Part shown: piece after piece, positions 59,859-64,000 of the stretch
How the letters are laid out: the number at the start of each line of letters is the position of its first letter
Position numbering within the stretch: the first letter of the stretch is position 1
NCBI GenBank assembly: GCA_003415625.1
Contig: PYIU01000001.1
Location: 372,001-436,000, forward strand
Direction: 5' to 3'
From: Aquanectria penicillioides
Taxonomy: Eukaryota; Ascomycota; Sordariomycetes; Hypocreales; Nectriaceae
Length of the DNA stretch: 64,000 nucleotides
Position numbers and translations under genes: made by a program
The notes under the pieces: generated by a model
Seen by the model: only the letters and a program-made list of their open reading frames with translations
What the model was told of the DNA's origin: nothing
The model's database searches: none

Positions 59859-61250
59859 GGTTGTATATTTACTTTTGGGGTCGGTTGATGTATGAGCGGG
59901 ATAGGGCTGGGCTTAGCTTGAGCTGATGGTGATGCATGCGAATTGTCCGTCCGGGATATGCGGTTTATGAGCCTCCGGAGCCGGGGGTGAGGAGCTTCTT
60001 ATCAGGATGACAAATCGCCGCCATTTATTATCACGACGTCTCGGGTGTTTTGGCGTCAAAGTGGGGCAGGGTGACGCCTTGCCGGACGTGGACATGCAAG
60101 TGGATGGAAGAGACGCGATTGGGCGTTTGCTCTCAGTTTGGTGCGGATGTTGTCATGGGAAGAGTGGGATGTGGGATAATTAGGGTATTTTTCGGGGGAG
60201 GGAAGAGAGTATGGTTGAATGATTGAATTGAGGAACTGAGTGAGTGAAGCTATTTCGGCACTGGTCAAGTTACCTACCCGGTAGCGGATTGAGTGCAGCA
60301 AACATTTGCTGCCTGACATACAGTAGGCCTGAATTGTTGTATAGATGGTCGGCTCTTTTACTGTTCCATTCTTCCTTGCATGTATCAGGTACAGTTGGTT
60401 ATGCTTTCTGCAAGGTTGAACTGTTGGGGTTATGAATGCCCATTTTTCCCTTTCCACTTATGTAAGTAAAAAAAATATTTCCCAAGAAATGACAACCATG
60501 TCTCGCAGGAAACCACCCAACTACCCTCTGTGTTGTGTATCGATTTATCGACCACGTGAATCAATAAACATGCAAGGCTAGAAACCAATGCCTTGGAACT
60601 GTATATATGCGACCGTCCTGGCCTTTGTTGTGTTTGTTGGTTTCCACCTGTTGGCCCGGAAAACAGACCGCGGTGGGCATCGGCGACTCCTTGGACAGAA
60701 ACAGGCTGCCCATCACCACCTTCACATGGAACACAGAACACGAAACAGAATGTGAATAATACGATGCCGAGGCACGCTATTTAACCAACAAGCAAATGAT
60801 CAAGCCAAACGGCCAATTTAGTGCCAATTCTTTTTGTTGGATTTGAGGCTGAACGACGGCCGTGGTGCTCCGCCACCGCCAACCAGAGCGCAGTGTCCAA
60901 TCTCCACGGCCGAATGACGTCTGCGAACGAGTCTCCGAGCCCTACGCTACGGGGGCCCCACCAGCCTGGGGTCTGCCTGGCAAGCCTGGGGCTCTGTCCA
61001 CAGTGCCCACAGCGCCCACAGCGCCCGGTTAGCGGCCAAGGAGCTGGCGCCAGCGCAGGCTTTCTAGCGGGCGTCCGCCGTCCTCTTCCCTCTGGCAGGT
61101 GGGCTCAGCGCACGCACCATCCACTGACAGCCACCCACGCAAGCCAGACCCAGGCTAGTGCGTTCTGTACAGACTACAGAGTATACGCGCAAAAACAGTT
61201 TCAGAGGCCCCTCGCCACGCTGTGGGTGCGTGCTGAGGTTGGGTGCAGCC

Positions 61251-61322
61251 TGAAATGCACCCTAAAGTGTACCCTAAAATGTACCCTAAAATGTATCCTA
61301 AAGTGCACGCCTAAAATGTACC
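61251..61322. repeat. 12-bp tandem repeat, about six units
   Basis: Units of the type TAAAATGTACCC follow each other about six times, with small changes such as TAAAGTGTACCC and TAAAATGTATCC and one unit one base longer. Confidence 0.85.
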
Positions 61323-61551
61323 GAGGCTTGGCTCAGCCTGCAGCCAAGGCTTTCTCCCCCAGGCGTTGCGGGAGCTCACGGGAGCTCGAGCTTCAACACC
61401 AAGCAGGCATCACGAGATTATTGCAGGAGCCAATCCTCGCTCGCAACGTCGGCCTGCAGCTTCAAATATGGCCTCAATTCCGCTTCGTCCGAGACAATCT
61501 TTTTCCCACCGACCAACTTGAACATTCACAACCGTCTGCAACCGCATCATA

Positions 61552-61621
61552 CACGCACACGCACACACACGCTGCACTCTGTTGCGCTCTGTTGCACTCT
61601 GTTGCGCTCTGTTGCACTCTG
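61552..61621. repeat. CA-rich and 10-bp tandem repeat in the 5' region of the ankyrin gene
   Basis: An ACACGC/CA-rich part (61552-61571) is followed by alternating 10-base units CACTCTGTTG and CGCTCTGTTG, four full units plus a part (61575-61621). The repeat ends 47 bases before the proposed start codon. Confidence 0.85.
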
Positions 61622-61668
61622 CACCCGCTTCCCACAAAACCCTGACACCACCGCCAGAATCGCCGCCC

Positions 61669-63146
61669 ATGAGCGCCCGACAAACCCTCCCGACTCCTCC
61701 GACGACCCCCACTCCCTCTCGTCCCTCCCACGACTTGCACCACTACCTCAGCCCGGTTCCCGCCTACTCCATCACCGACGATGCCTCCCTCTTCGCCCGC
61801 ATCGAGCAGGCCACCGCCTTGACGCTGCCCATCCTCCACGCGCCGCCCGACAACCTGCCCACGAGTTTGCCCGCCACCTGCTGGGCGACGACCCGTGCGA
61901 CTCCGCCGAGGCCGAGGCGTGCTTCCTCGAGCGCGACATCGTGTCGGCCTTCTTCTCCGCCGTCGTGACCGGCCAGGATGAGATCGTCGCCGACTTTGTG
62001 GCCCGCGGGCTCGTGTCCCCGGACGTCACCAGCTCCAAGGGCGAGACGCCGCTGCTCGCCGCCATCCGCGTCGGCAAGATCGCCATGGTCAGCAGGCTTG
62101 TCGCCCTCGGCGCCACCGTCAACCAGTTCGGAGCCACCGATCCCATCTTCGAATACGGCTACGAAAGCAGCTCCGTCAGACCTCAGCGAACGCCGCTGCA
62201 GCTCGCCGCCGAGCTGGGCAACATCGCGCTGGTGCGGGCGTTGATGGAGGACTACGGCGCCGACGACAGCCTCGTCGCGCCCGACGGAGCCATCGCGCTG
62301 CGTCTCGCCGCCGCCCACGGCCACCGCGAGATCGTGGCATATCTGCCCGCCCGACGAGCCGGCGCCTGGCTGCGCTGGAAGACGGCCCACCACAAGGAGA
62401 TGCAGCGCGTCTATCGCGCCCTGAACCGCATCTACAGGTTCATCAGGTTCTTCGTCTGGCGCATCCCCAAGTTCTTCCTCTACGACGTCCCCACCGAGGC
62501 CGGCAAGTCGCTGTGGAAGCGCCGCAAGCGCTTCACGGCTTGGTGCAAGAACGTGCCGGGTCGCGTTAAGAAGGGGCTCGTGGCGCTGCCGAGCCACCTC
62601 AAGAACGGCGCCAAGCAGGTCTGGAAGGCGACCAAGAAGATCCCGCACTTCTTCAAGCAGCTCGGCAAGGCTATCTGGTGGTTGATCAAGGCCGCCTGGA
62701 GGATGATCAAGGCCACGCCCGGCGTCATCAAGCGCTTCCTTCTCTGGATCGGCCGCGGCCTGAAGACGATTGGAGGGGCCTTTGCCAACGTCTTCATGAA
62801 GTTCTTCTCGCTGCTGCACACATTCTTTTCTGCCATCTTCTCCTTTTTCCGCACCATCACCTTCAAGGATGTCTGGGACGGCTTCTTGACCCTGCTGCAC
62901 GCCATCTTCGTGGTGGCGCCAAAGGCCATCTTCAACTTCCTCCGGACCTTTGGCGAGATGTCGTTCGAGCTTATTGGAGATCTCTTCGGCACGCTCGGCC
63001 GATGCGTGTGGCTTTTGATTTACGGCGTCGTGTGGGTGCTCAAGTACATTCCCACCAAGCTGTGGCAGGTCTTGGAGGCCTTGGGCCGATCCTTGCTCCG
63101 AGCATTCCAGGAGCTGATGGCGTACCTGGATCCCAAGAGGATGTAA
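61669..63146 (+). CDS. ankyrin-repeat protein with tandem basic amphipathic/hydrophobic helices, one-base frameshift
   Basis: The proposed start is 61669 (MSARQTLPTPP). The frame must shift by one base after about 64 codons, where one extra C in the run 61858-61860 turns the text into LPHEFARHLLGDD and gives exactly 492 residues. The N-terminus is Pro/Thr-rich. About residues 110-225 hold two or three ankyrin repeats (KGETPLLAAIRVGKIAMV, RTPLQLAAELGNIALVRALM, ALRLAAAHGHREIV). From about residue 245 to the end, about 240 residues form repeated short helices rich in Lys, Trp and Phe (KQVWKATKKIPHFFKQLGKA, IWWLIKAAWRMIKATPGVIK), then strongly hydrophobic ones (WLLIYGVVWVLKYIP). The region looks membrane-binding. 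I know no named family with this tail. High GC at third positions suggests an expressed gene. Confidence 0.75.
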
Positions 63147-63523
63147 AGCAAAACGCTCAACACTAGTTATGAAATTTCCTTTTGTTGTATGTTATGATTA
63201 GACATGACAGCTGGTTAACTAGGCCAGGCGAGGTCGGACACAATTTCTTTGTACATATTTGAGTCAAGATACCCAATTAGGCTATCAATCAGACATGGTT
63301 CATATCCAATTCCATCTCTTGCATAAGTTGACAGCTATGGAAATAACTGGATAGGAATCCCAGTCTTGGTAGGTACCACTTTGAGAGAAGAATATCCAAG
63401 TATACCCAATGAACGCACAACCATACGCTTCTACTATTAAGCACAGCTTGCCCGGGATATTACTTGTACTGCAAGTTTCACATCAATAAGCAGCTCCCCC
63501 AGCACCTTTCACTTGTACTGCTC
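63147..63523. other. convergent intergenic stretch
   Basis: 3' sequence between two convergent genes, nothing else seen. Confidence 0.5.
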
Positions 63524-64000
63524 TTAGTTGCTCTTAAAGTAGTTGGCCGCGATAATGGGCCCCAACTTGACCTTCTTCTCCCAGTCGTCCAGGCTATATC
63601 CCACCCTCGGCCACACGCCCACCTTGGCTCCATTCCGCGATGCGTGAGCCTTGACCTCAAAATCGGCAGGTTGTTCGTAGAGAAAGAATATGTACCGATG
63701 CGGCGCACTGATCGGAGGCGGCCCGGGAGGAGCATAGTCGGCGATGAACGGATCCGTGGTTGTCAATATCGTCTTGCCGTCCTTCTGCTGCGGCTTCAGG
63801 CCAGACTGGGCCCAGTGCAGCACCGGGCCGAAAAGCTTAAAGGACGGGGACGGAGCATCGAGGTCGAGGCATATGATGATGTATGTTGCTTCGGGGTTGG
63901 ATGCATTGAAGCTCAATTCGGGCGCTTCCTTGGCTTCTGCAGATACACACATGTATGAGCCTTGGCATTGTTTATATTGTGGGGTTATCATTTCTTACCA
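63524..64000 (-). CDS. PEBP-family protein (partial at window edge)
   Basis: The visible last exon (63524-63936) encodes 137 residues of a phosphatidylethanolamine-binding protein. It shows LDLDAPSPSF, the anion-pocket motif, then GPVLHW, APPGPPPISAPHRYIFFLYEQP, and the WPRVGYSLDDW end. A 62-nt intron (63937-63998) with a GTAAGA donor and CTGCAG acceptor leads to the preceding exon, of which only two bases remain in the window. The family binds phospholipid headgroups or acts as protease/kinase inhibitors. Fungal members may be secreted, but the N-terminus is not visible here. Confidence 0.9.

Larger units (their letters stand above)
59859..61668. other. gene-free stretch with two tandem repeats
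   Basis: No supported gene. It holds the promoter of the dehydrogenase, GC-rich DNA after 60850, and two short tandem repeats listed separately in front of the ankyrin gene. Confidence 0.5.

Noticed and set aside
61764..62900. 378-codon minus-strand frame opposite the ankyrin gene
   Set aside because: A mirror frame caused by high GC at third positions of the plus-strand gene. Its translation is low-complexity Gly/Ala/Glu/Asp without a domain.
1..64000. CRISPR arrays, bacterial operons, insertion sequences or prophage
   Set aside because: Spliced eukaryotic genes throughout; no regular direct repeats with spacers and no transposase gene seen.

Overview
The window is nuclear DNA of a filamentous ascomycete, most likely a Sordariomycete close to Trichoderma/Hypocreales. 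Evidence: many short introns (about 50-80 nt) with GTRNGY donors and CTAAC-like branch points, Zn(II)2Cys6 and HET genes, a Cel74 xyloglucanase with a fungal CBM1 cellulose-binding module, and dispersed single 5S rRNA genes. No organism name can be proved from sequence alone. All exon models below were worked out by eye.

Layout. 1-10.4 kb: a decayed ankyrin-repeat pseudogene, a secreted FAD oxidase of the ALO/gulonolactone-oxidase type, a small secreted GPI-like protein, and a joint of two broken flavoenzyme genes (GMC oxidoreductase N-terminal part next to a D-amino-acid-oxidase-type C-terminal part). 11-21.6 kb: an HSL-type alpha/beta hydrolase, Cel74-CBM1 xyloglucanase and, divergent from it, a Zn(II)2Cys6 regulator. 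This is a degradative/accessory block. 22.4-26.8 kb: a 5S rRNA gene, a broken rhodopsin-like (PTH11/SAT4-type) membrane protein and a secreted-pathway glycosylasparaginase. 27.4-58.4 kb: a stretch rich in self/non-self recognition type genes. It holds two NACHT NLR-like STAND genes, two intact HET-domain genes and one HET pseudogene, and a 1406-residue protein that joins an AIG1/septin-like GTPase domain to a large uncharacterised region. Between them lie a second 5S gene, three small palindromic transposon-like elements (37-39 kb), a DUF2841/hrmA-cluster-type gene and a C2H2 zinc-finger gene. 58.6-64 kb: a more housekeeping-like end with a D-2-hydroxyacid dehydrogenase, an ankyrin protein with a long run of basic amphipathic and hydrophobic helices, and an edge-truncated PEBP gene.

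The most interesting content is the NLR/HET/GTPase neighbourhood. The GTPase fusion at 47603-52081, divergent from a HET gene and 1.3 kb upstream of an NLR gene, is the best candidate for an undescribed immune or incompatibility component. That role is inferred from domain type and neighbourhood only.

A caution for any reader: several otherwise good genes need exactly one added base to read through, and some of these sites are C/G homopolymers (11830-11837, 19905-19910, 61858-61860). Exon phases and total lengths become exact when one base is restored, so assembly or base-calling error should be excluded before these genes are called pseudogenes.
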